Notes: generated from the letters alone by a model not told the origin. DNA of 64,000 bases from Microbacterium murale (GCF_030815955.1 NZ_JAUSXK010000001.1:2480001-2544000), one strand, 5' to 3'. Numbered from the stretch's first letter, positions 35,050 to 43,624 are shown. Numbers and translations: made by a program.

Positions 35050-36192
35050 ATGAGTTCTTCCCCGCAGCCGACTTCCACCGATTCAGCGACCCTCCTCGGT
35101 GGGGTGGACCCCGCGCCGTTGTACACAGCATTCGACCTCGCGGGCGTCGAGCTTTCGAACCGGTTCGTGATGGCTCCGATGACCCGGAGCTTCTCGCCCG
35201 GCGGCATCGCCTCTGATGACGTCGTGGAGTACTACCGTCGGCGCGCTGCGCACCTCGGTCTGATCATCACGGAGGGCACGTACATCGACCATCCGTCCGC
35301 GGGGACGAGCACTCGTGTGCCGCGGCTCTATGGCGAAGAATCGCTGGCCGGTTGGCGACGAGTGGTCGACGCGGTGCATGCCGAGGGCGGGCGGATCTTC
35401 CCTCAGCTCTGGCACCTCGGACTTTCCCGCCGTGAGGGTTCGGGTCCTCACCCCGCGGCGCCCGTGCTCAGTCCGTCGGGCGTGAAGCCGGACGGAGCTG
35501 CCGTGGGCGCGCCGGCGAGCACCGCCGAGATCGATGCCGTCATCGCGTCGTTCGCCCGTGCGGCGGCGGATGCTCAACGGATCGGGTTCGACGGCGTCGA
35601 GCTCCACGGCGCGCACGGATATCTGCTCGATCAATTCCTGTGGTCGGCGACGAACCGTCGCTCGGATCGTTACGGCGGGAACCCGGCCGCCAGGGCACGG
35701 GTGGGTGCAGAGGTCGTAGCTGCGGTGCGCGACGCCGTCGGGCCGGCCTTCCCGGTGATGTTCCGCTATTCGCAGTGGAAGGGCGGCGCCTTCGAGGCCC
35801 GCATCGCCGACACGCCAGTCGAGCTCGAGTCGGTGCTGGCACCGCTGGTGGACGCGGGTGTCAGTGGTTTCCATGTTTCTACGCGCCGCTACTGGCTCCC
35901 GGGGTTCGACGGCGACCGGCGCACGCTCGCAGGATGGACGAAGAAGATCACCGGATTGCCCACGATCGCCCTCGGGTCGGTCGGCGTCGCGGCCCCGTTC
36001 CTGGAGAGCGAAGCATCCACGTCGCCGCTGAGCCTCGCGCCGCTTCTGGATCTGTTCGAGCGGGACGAGTTCGATCTCGTGGCGCTCGGCAGGGCGGTGC
36101 TCTCCGAGCCGGGGTGGCCGACCAAGGTCCGCGACGGACGAGTAGACGAGATCCGGACCTACGACAAGAGCCACGAGTCGCAACTGTTCTAG
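35050..36192 (+). CDS. Old Yellow Enzyme-family flavin oxidoreductase
   Basis: A 380-residue NADH:flavin oxidoreductase with an FMN-binding barrel. LSNRFVMAPMTRSF is near residue 37, the substrate-binding HGAHGYLLDQFL near 185, and RSDRYGGN follows. It reduces activated C=C bonds or nitro groups using NAD(P)H. The ATG at 35050 has AGAGG upstream; an open frame extends to 34924 but crosses the divergent promoter. The quinone reductase gene begins two bases after its stop, so both are cotranscribed, perhaps as an electrophile-stress module. Confidence 0.88.
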   Translation: MSSSPQPTSTDSATLLGGVDPAPLYTAFDLAGVELSNRFVMAPMTRSFSPGGIASDDVVEYYRRRAAHLGLIITEGTYIDHPSAGTSTRVPRLYGEESLAGWRRVVDAVHAEGGRIFPQLWHLGLSRREGSGPHPAAPVLSPSGVKPDGAAVGAPASTAEIDAVIASFARAAADAQRIGFDGVELHGAHGYLLDQFLWSATNRRSDRYGGNPAARARVGAEVVAAVRDAVGPAFPVMFRYSQWKGGAFEARIADTPVELESVLAPLVDAGVSGFHVSTRRYWLPGFDGDRRTLAGWTKKITGLPTIALGSVGVAAPFLESEASTSPLSLAPLLDLFERDEFDLVALGRAVLSEPGWPTKVRDGRVDEIRTYDKSHESQLF

Positions 36193-36194
36193 CA

Positions 36195-37151
36195 ATGGCG
36201 CCCATGCGAAGAATCGTGTTCCGCCAGTACGGCGGCCCCGAAGTGCTTCACCTAGAAGAGGCCCCGCGCCCGTCACCGGGTGAGGGGGAGGTGCTCGTCC
36301 GTGTCGCAGCCGCCGGACTGAACCCGGTGGACTACAAGCTGTTCAGCGGGAAGCCGACGTTCGAGCCCTATGAGCGCTCTCTCCCGTCGGGGAACGGCTA
36401 CGACTTCTCAGGGTTCGTCGCGGAGAACGGCTCGGGAGCAACAGCCTTCGCCCCCGGAGACCGGGTGTTCGGCGGTCTGCGGTTCCATGCGCAGGCCGAC
36501 TATCTGGTGACTGCGGAGACATCACTGGTGCGTGTCCCCGACGGACTCTCCATGGTGACGGCCGGAGCACTGAACGTCGTCGGACGAACAGCCGTCGCCA
36601 GCGTCGCGTCCCAGCAGTTGCGGCCGGGGGAGAGCGTCCTCGTGAGCGCGGCTGCCGGTGGTGTCGGCGTTCTGGCGGCGCAACTGGCCCGCGAGGCAGG
36701 GGCGCGAGTGCTCGGCACGGCGAGTCCACGCAATCACGACTACCTGCGAAGCATCGGCATCGAACCGGTCTCCTACGGCCCGAACCTCGTGGACGACGTG
36801 CGTCGTCTCGCGCCCGAAGGACTGACTGCCGTGCTCGACAACGTCGGACACGGCACCATCGACGCGGCCATCGACCTGGGCGTGCCGCCGGCACGTATCA
36901 ACACGATCGCGGACTACCCGGCCATCGCGGCATATGGGGTGCGGGGCGTCGGCGGCGCAACCGCCGGTGTGAAGGAACTCGCTCACATCGCCGGTCTGAT
37001 CGCCGCGGGTGCGGTCGACTTGCCGATAGACACGGTCCACCCGCTCGAGGATGCAGCCGCCGCATACGTTCAACTGATGGAAGGGCACGCCAGGGGCAAG
37101 ATCGTGCTCATAATCCAGCCCGCCCCGGCAACAGAGATGCTGCGGCCGTGA
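36195..37151 (+). CDS. NADP-dependent quinone oxidoreductase/zinc-less MDR
   Basis: A 318-residue medium-chain reductase of the quinone oxidoreductase type. The N-terminus RIVFRQYGGPEVL, AAGLNPVDYK near residue 40 and the cofactor loop AAAGGVGVLAAQLA near 158 are typical, and no zinc-binding cysteines are present. It reduces quinones or enones with NADPH. It starts two bases after the Old Yellow Enzyme stop without its own clear ribosome site, implying translational coupling; ATG 36204 is an alternative start. Confidence 0.87.
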   Translation: MAPMRRIVFRQYGGPEVLHLEEAPRPSPGEGEVLVRVAAAGLNPVDYKLFSGKPTFEPYERSLPSGNGYDFSGFVAENGSGATAFAPGDRVFGGLRFHAQADYLVTAETSLVRVPDGLSMVTAGALNVVGRTAVASVASQQLRPGESVLVSAAAGGVGVLAAQLAREAGARVLGTASPRNHDYLRSIGIEPVSYGPNLVDDVRRLAPEGLTAVLDNVGHGTIDAAIDLGVPPARINTIADYPAIAAYGVRGVGGATAGVKELAHIAGLIAAGAVDLPIDTVHPLEDAAAAYVQLMEGHARGKIVLIIQPAPATEMLRP

Positions 37152-37248
37152 CCGCGACGGCGACCACGGCGATTGGGCTCGTCGGTTTCCTGCCGGGCAA
37201 TCACTGGCTCCAGCCGTCACCTTCTTCGGTGTGACGACTGAGCGGGAT

Positions 37249-37287
37249 GTCAACCCCCGAGCATGTACCGGGTACCGGGATGACACT
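37249..37287 (+). promoter_or_regulatory. GTCAA-N27 promoter motif (copy A)
   Basis: GTCAAC at 37249-37254, then 27 nt, then the -10-like GACACT at 37282-37287, upstream of the gene at 37372. A second -10-like TAGCGT follows at 37297-37302. Ten copies of this two-part element occur in the window. Confidence 0.6.
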
Positions 37288-37371
37288 GAGAGTCCGTAGC
37301 GTGCAGAGGCGCCGTCGTGTCCGACTACTCGGCCGTTGCGGACTGGACGTTCGCAGGAAGAGGAGCCTGAA

Positions 37372-37734
37372 ATGGCGATGCAACTGAATGATGCCGCACT
37401 CACCCACGCGCGCGGGCTGCTGCGACGGGGGGAGTTCATCGACGACGACCGTGATGATTGGAGCGAGCACGCTCCGACGACCGACCAGGAGAACGACTTC
37501 ATCGAAGAGAACGGTCTCGTCGAGTTCGCGAAATGGCATCTGGGCGAGGACACCGACAAGCGAGAAGACACGAAGGGCCGCTATCACTTTCCATACGGCG
37601 ACTTCCGCACGCTTCACCGATGCGCGGTGATCTCGGGGGAGAGCCGCGCGGGTCAGTACAAGCACGCGGAGATCGAGAAGTCGCTCAAGGACCTTCTCGA
37701 CGCGATCGACCGTAAGGCACAACTCGACGGTTAA
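37372..37734 (+). CDS. Hypothetical protein, 120 aa, stress-region
   Basis: I do not recognise a family. The protein is soluble, mixed-charge and acidic (FIDDDRDDWSEH), and contains a possibly conserved core HFPYGDFRTLHRCAVIS around residue 75. There is no signal peptide or membrane segment. The ATG at 37372 has AGGAG 7 nt upstream. It is monocistronic and carries the GTCAA-N27 promoter motif. Expression with the other genes sharing that motif, probably under stress or in stationary phase, is inferred. Confidence 0.75.
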   Translation: MAMQLNDAALTHARGLLRRGEFIDDDRDDWSEHAPTTDQENDFIEENGLVEFAKWHLGEDTDKREDTKGRYHFPYGDFRTLHRCAVISGESRAGQYKHAEIEKSLKDLLDAIDRKAQLDG

Positions 37735-37750
37735 CCCCTCGCGAGCGCGA

Positions 37751-37790
37751 GTCAAGGCCCTGGCACCCGGCACGGTGTGCGGGGCACGCT
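37751..37790 (+). promoter_or_regulatory. GTCAA-N28 promoter motif (copy B)
   Basis: GTCAAG at 37751-37756, 28 nt, then CACGCT at 37785-37790, before the small acidic protein gene at 37817. Confidence 0.5.
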
Positions 37791-37816
37791 GTGCTGACCG
37801 AGGAAGGGAATCGAAT

Positions 37817-37987
37817 ATGTCTGATGCGAAAGATCCACGCGAGGAGCAGCTGGCTGATGTGCCTCTCGAAGACACCCGAGAGGATGACGCCGGCTTCGAT
37901 CCGATAACGCCCGACGGCGTCGAGGAGGGAAAACCCGCAGTGGCTGATCCCAAGGACTCTCAGAATCCTCCTCCGCGCCGACTCTGA
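37817..37987 (+). CDS. Small acidic, probably disordered protein (56 aa)
   Basis: A 56-residue protein with 16 Asp/Glu, several prolines and no hydrophobic core, so probably intrinsically disordered. No family recognised. The ATG at 37817 has GAAGGGA upstream. It is preceded by the GTCAA motif and followed by a 14-bp terminator hairpin, which supports a real monocistronic gene. Similar short acidic proteins lie at 38571, 40887 and 45516. Confidence 0.65.
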   Translation: MSDAKDPREEQLADVPLEDTREDDAGFDPITPDGVEEGKPAVADPKDSQNPPPRRL

Positions 37988-37992
37988 CTTCG

Positions 37993-38026
37993 CCGCCGGT
38001 TCCGGCCAGTCAGCCGGAACCGGCGG
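37993..38026 (+). terminator. Rho-independent-type hairpin, 14-bp stem
   Basis: A perfect 14-bp stem (CCGCCGGTTCCGGC and complement) with a 6-nt loop begins 5 nt after the stop of the small acidic gene. It lacks a T tract, as is common in actinobacteria. Confidence 0.75.
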
Positions 38027-38065
38027 TAGGTGCATCCCCGAACCCCGATCTTGCTCCGCCGTGCT

Positions 38066-38104
38066 GTCAAGGGTCTCGAAGACTCCGACCAACCGGCTTA
38101 GCGT
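38066..38104 (+). promoter_or_regulatory. GTCAA-N27 promoter motif (copy C)
   Basis: GTCAAG at 38066-38071, 27 nt, then TAGCGT at 38099-38104, before the DUF2188 gene. Confidence 0.6.
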
Positions 38105-38152
38105 TGCAGCAGTTCAGGAACCGAAAACGACGCCATACCGGGAGGTGCCGAC

Positions 38153-38455
38153 TTGTCGCATCTGGATGTTGTCACCAAGGACAACCAGGGCCAATGGGTG
38201 AACGAGGTGGAGGGAGCGAACGAGCTCTCTCGCAGTTTCAGCAGCCGAGAGGAAGCAGTGACCGCAGGTCGCGACTTCGCCGAGCAGCATGGTTCTCGGC
38301 ACCTGGTCGAAGATGCTGTTCCGCGCGGCGTGATCACGGATGGCGGCGCACCGGACGACGGTGTGGTCGTCACCGGCGAGCGATCTCCGAGATCGGATGG
38401 GTTACCGGAGACGACAGACGAGAACGGTATGCCACTCGATAATCCGTCGGGCTGA
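38153..38455 (+). CDS. DUF2188-type protein (TTG start)
   Basis: A 100-residue protein. The N-terminal half (VVTKDNQGQWVNEVEGANELSR, then EEAVTAGRDFAEQHG) matches the DUF2188 pattern, in which Trp follows a short strand and an AxxxGRxxA helix follows. Function unknown; often a small stress-associated protein. The start is TTG at 38153, supported by a perfect GGAGGT 6 nt upstream. The C-terminal 40 residues are acidic and probably disordered. Confidence 0.75.
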   Translation: MSHLDVVTKDNQGQWVNEVEGANELSRSFSSREEAVTAGRDFAEQHGSRHLVEDAVPRGVITDGGAPDDGVVVTGERSPRSDGLPETTDENGMPLDNPSG

Positions 38456-38500
38456 GGTCAGATCCTCGATACACCGGGCCTTGAGTGCGGACGGGTCGAT

Positions 38501-38540
38501 GTCAACCCCCGATGACGATCCGGCCGATCGGGATGACACT
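38501..38540 (+). promoter_or_regulatory. GTCAA-N28 promoter motif (copy D)
   Basis: GTCAAC at 38501-38506, 28 nt, then GACACT at 38535-38540. The two ends resemble copy A at 37249 closely, including the flanking CCCCGA and GATGACACTGAG. Confidence 0.6.
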
Positions 38541-38570
38541 GAGGAGCTACAAGCGAGGAAGGAGACGAAC

Positions 38571-38834
38571 ATGTCTGAATCTGAGCGGGGTAACACCAAG
38601 CACGGTCCCCACCTGGACGATCAGATGGAGCAGGAGACGCGAGGAATGGTGCAGGGGCACGGCAGCCCTCACGCCGAGCCGTTCCGCGAGAGCGAACCGC
38701 TGCCCGATGACACGGACGATCAGTCGACCGAGCGAGCCTTCCGCAACGCTGAGACGGGCGAGCACGCCACCGAGGCCGACGAGAACGCCGCCGACGCTCG
38801 GGCAGCCGACCGCCAGGGCAGCGGCCATGAGTGA
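38571..38834 (+). CDS. Small acidic hydrophilic protein (87 aa)
   Basis: An 87-residue, very hydrophilic protein rich in Glu, Asp, His and Gly, with no predicted core; unknown family. It resembles hydrophilin-like stress proteins in composition only. The ATG at 38571 has AAGGAGA 7 nt upstream. It overlaps the start of the Vms1-like gene by 8 nt, so it leads a three-gene operon with that protein and an SDR under a GTCAA motif. Confidence 0.7.
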   Translation: MSESERGNTKHGPHLDDQMEQETRGMVQGHGSPHAEPFRESEPLPDDTDDQSTERAFRNAETGEHATEADENAADARAADRQGSGHE

Positions 38835-39972
38835 CTCCCGTCTGATGGGACTGCTCACACGCCCCGGCCCCTGGACATGTGCCTACGTCGACGGCCCCGG
38901 CATGCTGCCGCAGGTGGAGGAAGAAGCGCTTCGTCGTTCCGTACGCGAGCGTCTCGAAGAGATCGGCGCGCCCGCAGAGGACGCATCGGCGATCGAATCG
39001 GCCCTCGAATCACGCAACGGAATGCCCAGCCCGTCCGCCCGCGTCGTGCTGGCATCCGCCGGTCGTGTGGAATTCGATCAGGGCTTCGTCGGGGCCAGAA
39101 CAGGGCCGGAACGTCTGAGCTACGGCCCGGTTCCGACGATCCTCCCGTTGCTGCGGCATCTCAGTGCTGCCACGCGCTACATCGTGGTCGAGACGAGCCG
39201 CGACGGCGCAGACATCCGGCTGGAGACGTCGGGCCGCAGAGGCAGCGATGCGGAATCCGAGGTCGAGGGAGGCACCGGCAACCTCACGAAGGTACAGGCG
39301 GGTGGAATGGCTCACGCCGCTTACCACCGGTACGCCGAGAACGTGTGGAAGCACAATCAGTCCGAGGTCGCAGCCGCGGTCAGCGGTCTCATCAGGGAAC
39401 AGCATCCGACTTTCGTGGCGATCTCCGGTGATGTACGCGCGCGGCAGCTGCTCATCGAATCGCTGACCGACGCGGAACGCGAGCTCATCGTCGAAGTGGA
39501 CGTGCACACGCGCGCCGACGGCGCCGACTCGACCGAACTCGACTCGGCGATCGCCGAATCGATCGCCGAGCGGATGCGCATCACCGTCACCGAAGTGCGC
39601 GATCGCGCGGCAACCGACAACGGCAGCGGCGGAGCCGAGGGCATCGGCGAAGTCACGGCGGCGCTGCAGCAGGCCCGCGTGGAGACGCTACTGCTGGACA
39701 GCCGGATGCTCGATGATGGTCGCACGCTGCTGGCGCTCGACCCCGCCCCATGGGTCGCCGCCGACGAATCGGAGAGCCTCGGAGCCGTCGTTGTCGACAG
39801 CATTCCCGCAGCCGAAGCACTGGCACGCGCGGCCATTCTCACGGACGCGCGCGTCCTGATCGACGAGGATGAGCCTGCGGAGGAGGATGCGCCACGGGAG
39901 AGCCGACCTGTACGGGATCCGCTGGCGGTGCTGCGATGGGCGGATGAAGCGGACGCGGGCGATGGAAACTGA
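38827..39972 (+). CDS. Vms1/Ankzf1-like peptidyl-tRNA hydrolase (Rv2629-like, eRF1 domain-2-like)
   Basis: A 381-residue protein resembling the Rv2629 group. An N-terminal domain (to about residue 140) is followed by a helix with HAAYHRYAENVWKHNQSEVAAAV near 160-180, and a C-terminal domain like eRF1 domain 3 with ARVETLLLDSRML near 300. This family is related to Vms1, which releases peptides from tRNA on stalled ribosomes; release activity here is inferred. The ATG at 38827 overlaps the upstream gene by 8 nt. Its stop overlaps the SDR start by 11 nt. Family identity is moderately sure. Confidence 0.75.
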   Translation: MSDSRLMGLLTRPGPWTCAYVDGPGMLPQVEEEALRRSVRERLEEIGAPAEDASAIESALESRNGMPSPSARVVLASAGRVEFDQGFVGARTGPERLSYGPVPTILPLLRHLSAATRYIVVETSRDGADIRLETSGRRGSDAESEVEGGTGNLTKVQAGGMAHAAYHRYAENVWKHNQSEVAAAVSGLIREQHPTFVAISGDVRARQLLIESLTDAERELIVEVDVHTRADGADSTELDSAIAESIAERMRITVTEVRDRAATDNGSGGAEGIGEVTAALQQARVETLLLDSRMLDDGRTLLALDPAPWVAADESESLGAVVVDSIPAAEALARAAILTDARVLIDEDEPAEEDAPRESRPVRDPLAVLRWADEADAGDGN

Positions 39973-40765
39973 TCACGTACCCCGTCGCGCGATCGTCACG
40001 GGATCGGACTCCGGCATCGGCCGCGCCACTGCGGTCGCTCTCGCTGCAGCGGGTCTCGAAGTCGGCGTCACCTGGCACACAGATCGGGAAGGGGCGGAGC
40101 AGACCGCCGCCGAGGCGCGCAGCCATGGTGCCAGGGTCATCGTCGCTCAGCTCGACGTGACCGATATTCCGGGCTGCGGTGACGTCATCGACGCGATGAT
40201 CGACGAGCTCGGTGGTCTCGACGTCTTCGTGAACAACTCCGGAATCGGCACGAAGACGCCGTTCCTTGAGATGTCGCTCGACGAATGGAACCGCGTCTTC
40301 GACACCGACCTGACAGGCGCATTCGTGTGCCTGCAACGCGCAGCGCGCTCGATGGTCGCCGCAGGCCGAGGCGGAAGGCTCATCGCGGTGACAAGTGTGC
40401 ACGCGCACCAGCCCATGGTCGGATCGAGCGCATATGACGCGGCGAAGCATGGCCTCAGCGGTCTCATGAAGAACCTGGCTCTCGAGCTCGGTGCACATGG
40501 CATCAGCGCGGTCAGCGTGGCCCCGGGCGAGATCGCAACATCGATGACGGACCAGGCCGACAGCGATCCGAGGCACAAGGATCGCTCCGGTATTCCGCTG
40601 GGCCGGCCCGGCGACGCCCGCGAGGTCGCCGCGCTCATCGCATTCCTGGCGTCACCGGAGGCCGCGTACATCTCCGGCACATCGCTGGTGATCGACGGCG
40701 GCATGCTGCAGATGGGACCGCAGGCCGGCGCAGCCCTGGCAGAGCACGGCTGGCGAACAGTCTGA
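39962..40765 (+). CDS. SDR-family oxidoreductase
   Basis: A 267-residue classical short-chain dehydrogenase: TGSDSGIGRATA near residue 13, NNSGIG near 92, catalytic Ser in VTSVHAH near 140 and YDAAKHG near 155, and ISGTSLVIDGG near the end. It probably reduces a sugar or carbonyl compound with NAD(P)H. It is the third gene of the operon under the GTCAA motif at 38501, coupled by an 11-nt overlap to the Vms1-like gene. Its cellular role is unknown. Confidence 0.87.
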   Translation: METDHVPRRAIVTGSDSGIGRATAVALAAAGLEVGVTWHTDREGAEQTAAEARSHGARVIVAQLDVTDIPGCGDVIDAMIDELGGLDVFVNNSGIGTKTPFLEMSLDEWNRVFDTDLTGAFVCLQRAARSMVAAGRGGRLIAVTSVHAHQPMVGSSAYDAAKHGLSGLMKNLALELGAHGISAVSVAPGEIATSMTDQADSDPRHKDRSGIPLGRPGDAREVAALIAFLASPEAAYISGTSLVIDGGMLQMGPQAGAALAEHGWRTV

Positions 40766-40818
40766 GACGCCCGGCCTCTGCCGGTCTGTATCTCCATGCC
40801 GCCGATCGGCCCCGCGAT

Positions 40819-40857
40819 GTCAACCCCCGACCGCCATTGCTCGGCGAACGCCACACT
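40819..40857 (+). promoter_or_regulatory. GTCAA-N27 promoter motif (copy E)
   Basis: GTCAAC at 40819-40824, 27 nt, then CACACT at 40852-40857, before the small acidic gene at 40887. Confidence 0.6.
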
Positions 40858-40886
40858 GAGGTTTCACAACGAGCAGAGGAGCCGTC

Positions 40887-41039
40887 ATGTCCGACCCGCG
40901 CGCGATTCCAGATGAGGAACGACCGTTCATCCCCGAGGAGGAGATCCCGGCGAAGGAGAGCACCGACTTCGACGCCGCCCCCGAGACCGACGAGGAGGCT
41001 GCCGAAGGCGTCGCGGGCGCCGCGGATCGCGACGAATGA
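40887..41039 (+). CDS. Small acidic protein (50 aa)
   Basis: A 50-residue protein with 18 Asp/Glu and repeated EE/DE pairs, probably disordered. It begins MSDPRAIPDEERPF. The ATG at 40887 has AGAGGA 6-7 nt upstream. A promoter motif upstream and the exporter-like gene 6 nt downstream suggest it is the first gene of a two-gene operon. No family recognised. Confidence 0.65.
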   Translation: MSDPRAIPDEERPFIPEEEIPAKESTDFDAAPETDEEAAEGVAGAADRDE

Positions 41040-41045
41040 CGAGCG

Positions 41046-42155
41046 ATGACACGGCAGGACGACGGGCGGATGACAACGTCATCCGGTACGACTCGCCGAG
41101 GGTTTGAGTCGCTGAGAAACGCCTTTCGCTCAGCGCGCCTGCTGCTGGCAGCGAAGGCGGCCCTCGCGGTCGGGATCGCGTGGGCAGTCGCCCCGCATAT
41201 GCCAGGGGTGACGGATGAGTACCCGTACTACGCTCCGCTGGGCGCACTGCTGAGCATGTATCCGACTCTGATGGAGTCGGCCAAGTCGGGGCTGCAGACC
41301 CTGTTGGGGCTCGTGGTGGGTATCGCGCTTGCGCTCGCGGTGGTTGTGACCGTCGGACCGAATTGGTGGACCATCCCTCTGGTCGCTGGTATCGGCGTGC
41401 TGCTGTCGGGTACAGGCTGGTTCGGTGCAGGCCAGGAGTACGTGCCGATCGCAGCCCTGTTCGTGCTGATCATCGGTGGCCAGGACTCGGACGATTACTC
41501 GCTGGGCTATCTCAGCCAGATGGCGGTCGGCGTCGCGGTGGGCCTCGCCGTCAACCTGCTGATCGCCCCCAGCGTGCTCACCGGCGCCGCCGCGGCTCGA
41601 GTCAGCACCTTTCGCCGGCAGCTCGCTCGACACCTGCACGAGATCGGTGACGCGGTGTCCGAGCCTTGGCCGCCGGAGCGTGACGGATGGGCACGGGATG
41701 CCGCAGCCCTCGCCGATACATCACGAGAGGTGCGGCGGGCCCTCGACGAGGCCGACACGAGCCGCAAGGGCAACCCCAGGGCGATGCGCGGCCGTCACGA
41801 CACTTCCGATGTCCATGACCGGCTGGAGGCGCTCGAGCTGATCGCAGTGCGCATTCGCGACATCTCGGACGCGCTCGCCGATGCCGTCTGGCAACGAGCC
41901 GGTGGACTGGGGCTGAATCCCCAGCTGGCCGAACCGCTGAGCGAAGCGTGCCATCGAGTCGCGGACTGCATCGACCATGACGAAGACGACAGCGCAGAAG
42001 CGCATCGCTCCCGCGAAGGTGCCGCAAGGGCGGTTCGCATCCTGCTGGAAGCGGTGGACCAGGTGTCTGTCAGCTCAGGACAGGCGATCGGCCCCGGAGT
42101 GCTCATCTGCATGCATCTTCGTCGGATACTGTTGCTTCTGCGATCCCGCGGCTGA
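41046..42155 (+). CDS. FUSC/aromatic-acid-exporter-like membrane protein
   Basis: A 369-residue membrane protein with an N-terminal block of about six membrane segments (residues 35-190, with VTDEYPYYAPLGALLSMYPT typical of the FUSC/ArAE group) and a helical cytoplasmic C-terminal half. It may export aromatic acids or act in envelope stress; function inferred from family. The start could be ATG 41046 or ATG 41070; neither has a strong ribosome site. It ends at 42155. Confidence 0.78.
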   Translation: MTRQDDGRMTTSSGTTRRGFESLRNAFRSARLLLAAKAALAVGIAWAVAPHMPGVTDEYPYYAPLGALLSMYPTLMESAKSGLQTLLGLVVGIALALAVVVTVGPNWWTIPLVAGIGVLLSGTGWFGAGQEYVPIAALFVLIIGGQDSDDYSLGYLSQMAVGVAVGLAVNLLIAPSVLTGAAAARVSTFRRQLARHLHEIGDAVSEPWPPERDGWARDAAALADTSREVRRALDEADTSRKGNPRAMRGRHDTSDVHDRLEALELIAVRIRDISDALADAVWQRAGGLGLNPQLAEPLSEACHRVADCIDHDEDDSAEAHRSREGAARAVRILLEAVDQVSVSSGQAIGPGVLICMHLRRILLLLRSRG

Positions 42156-42184
42156 TCGAATTCGAGACGGCATCCGTCATGCGC

Positions 42185-42190
42185 TACCGT
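42185..42190 (+). promoter_or_regulatory. -10 box for leaderless DUF7882-like gene
   Basis: TACCGT lies exactly 6 nt before the ATG at 42197, the spacing expected when transcription starts at the codon. TTCGAG, 18 nt further upstream, is a weak -35 candidate. Confidence 0.45.
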
Positions 42191-42196
42191 CGGCGT

Positions 42197-42508
42197 ATGG
42201 GATCGATTCAGTACGGCGGGTCCGATGCCCCCATCCATATCGAGGACCGCGCACTCGCGCATCTCAAGGTCGTCATCGCCACCAAGCTGCGCCGTCAGGA
42301 GTCCTTCACCCTCTCGTGGAAGCACGCCGACGGCGACACCGTCGGCCGCTCCACGATCTGGGTTCACCCTTCGATCCCGTTGCGTTTCGTCTTCGACGAT
42401 CCGGATGCTGCGTCTCTGAACGCGCAATGGATCGAACGGCTCATGCACTCGGCGAACTCGACAGGTGGTATCTCCCTGGTCGATGAGGTGCTCGAAGTCC
42501 AAAGCTGA
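42197..42508 (+). CDS. DUF7882-like small protein
   Basis: A 103-residue protein resembling a small Microbacteriaceae family (DUF7882 as I recall it): MGSIQYGGSDAPIHIEDRAL followed by LAHLKVVIATKLRR and FTLSW. Function unknown; some relatives have been misannotated as DNA ligase fragments. No Shine-Dalgarno sequence precedes the ATG at 42197, which fits a leaderless start, so the longer in-frame start at 42179 is unlikely. A strong terminator hairpin follows. Confidence 0.75.
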   Translation: MGSIQYGGSDAPIHIEDRALAHLKVVIATKLRRQESFTLSWKHADGDTVGRSTIWVHPSIPLRFVFDDPDAASLNAQWIERLMHSANSTGGISLVDEVLEVQS

Positions 42509-42509
42509 C

Positions 42510-42532
42510 CACGGCCGCCGCCGGCGGCCGTG
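42510..42532 (+). terminator. GC-rich terminator hairpin
   Basis: A perfect 10-bp stem (CACGGCCGCC and complement) with a GCC loop directly follows the DUF7882-like stop codon and abuts the GTCAA motif of the YihY gene. Confidence 0.75.
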
Positions 42533-42570
42533 TCAAGGGGCATCATGCTGAGCGGAAGTACCGCGAGAGT
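42532..42570 (+). promoter_or_regulatory. GTCAA-N27 promoter motif (copy F), leaderless
   Basis: GTCAAG at 42532-42537, 27 nt, then GAGAGT at 42565-42570, which is 6 nt before the YihY ATG. Transcription start would coincide with the codon, placing GTCAA at about -45 to -40. Confidence 0.55.
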
Positions 42571-42576
42571 GTTGCG

Positions 42577-43566
42577 ATGACCAAGCGTTCATGGACCTTC
42601 GCGATCAGGCGGATCTTCCGTGCTTTCGCTGCGGACGGCTGCGCCGACATCGCCGCGAGCCTCGCCTTCTACGCGATTCTCGCTCTGCTGCCGGCTTCGA
42701 TGGTCGGATTCTCGATCCTCAGTGTGCTCGGACGTGATGACGAGACGGCACAGATTCTTCTCGAGGTCGTGCGTGCGGTTGCGCCGGAGGAAGCGGCGAC
42801 GGGGGTCGGCGACTTCCTCGGGGAACTCGCCGACCTGCGGATGTCGGGCCTTCTGCTCGTGTTCGGCGTGCTGCTGTCGATCTGGTCGGTGGCGCGCTAC
42901 GTCGGAGTGCTCGGGCGCGGGATGAACCGGATCTATGGCGTGGAGGAGGGGCGTCGCCTCTGGACGCTCAAGCTGAATCAGCTCGCCATCGCCGTGGTCA
43001 CCATATTCTGCGCGGCGATCGCCGTGCTGCTCATCGTCGGCTCCGGCCCCGTCGCAGAAGCCATAGGAACTTCGTTGGGGCTCGGCGAGGCAGTGCTGGT
43101 CGTCTGGCGTATCGCGAGGTGGCCGCTACTCATCCTGATCGTCCTGTTCGTCGTCGCGTTGCTGTATTACTTCACCCCGAACGTCCGTCCGCCGCGGTTC
43201 CGGTGGATGAGCCTCGGTGCGGCGGTGGCGATCCTGGTGCTGGCGATCGCGTCCGCCGGATTCGGTCTGTACATCGCCAACTTCTCGAACTACGACCGCG
43301 TCTACGGTTCGTTCGCGGGCGTCATCGTCTTCGCGCTCTGGATGTGGATCGCGAACATGGCCTTGCTGGTCGGCGTGGAGTTCGACACCGAGCTGGAGCG
43401 GATCCGTGAACTCCGCGCCGGCGTACCGGCGGAGACCCAAGTGCAGCTGCCATTGCGCGACGCCGGCCGGATCGCCAAGGTGGTGCGCAAGGACAGAGCG
43501 GATGCGGCAGACGCTCGACGGATACGGCGCCGAGCACGATCCGACGCAGCCGACACAGGCCCATGA
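42577..43566 (+). CDS. YihY/virulence factor BrkB family membrane protein
   Basis: A 329-residue membrane protein with six predicted segments. Family motifs are present: ASLAFYAILALLPA near residue 27, NRIYGVEEGRRLW near 112 and YIANFSNYDRVYGSFAGVI near 235. The C-terminal 50 residues are Arg-rich and cytoplasmic. Function in the family is not established. The ATG at 42577 lies 6 nt after a -10-like box, suggesting a leaderless mRNA; GAGAG 7 nt upstream could also act as a weak ribosome site. Confidence 0.88.
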   Translation: MTKRSWTFAIRRIFRAFAADGCADIAASLAFYAILALLPASMVGFSILSVLGRDDETAQILLEVVRAVAPEEAATGVGDFLGELADLRMSGLLLVFGVLLSIWSVARYVGVLGRGMNRIYGVEEGRRLWTLKLNQLAIAVVTIFCAAIAVLLIVGSGPVAEAIGTSLGLGEAVLVVWRIARWPLLILIVLFVVALLYYFTPNVRPPRFRWMSLGAAVAILVLAIASAGFGLYIANFSNYDRVYGSFAGVIVFALWMWIANMALLVGVEFDTELERIRELRAGVPAETQVQLPLRDAGRIAKVVRKDRADAADARRIRRRARSDAADTGP

Positions 43567-43579
43567 ACACCGGGCCGTT

Positions 43580-43618
43580 GTCAAGGGCTGTGAGACCTTC
43601 CCCGTCGCGCTCTACGTT
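43580..43618 (+). promoter_or_regulatory. GTCAA-N27 promoter motif (copy G), leaderless
   Basis: GTCAAG at 43580-43585, 27 nt, then the good -10 box TACGTT at 43613-43618, 6 nt before the permease ATG. Geometry is identical to the copy before YihY. Confidence 0.65.
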
Positions 43619-43624
43619 GGGGCG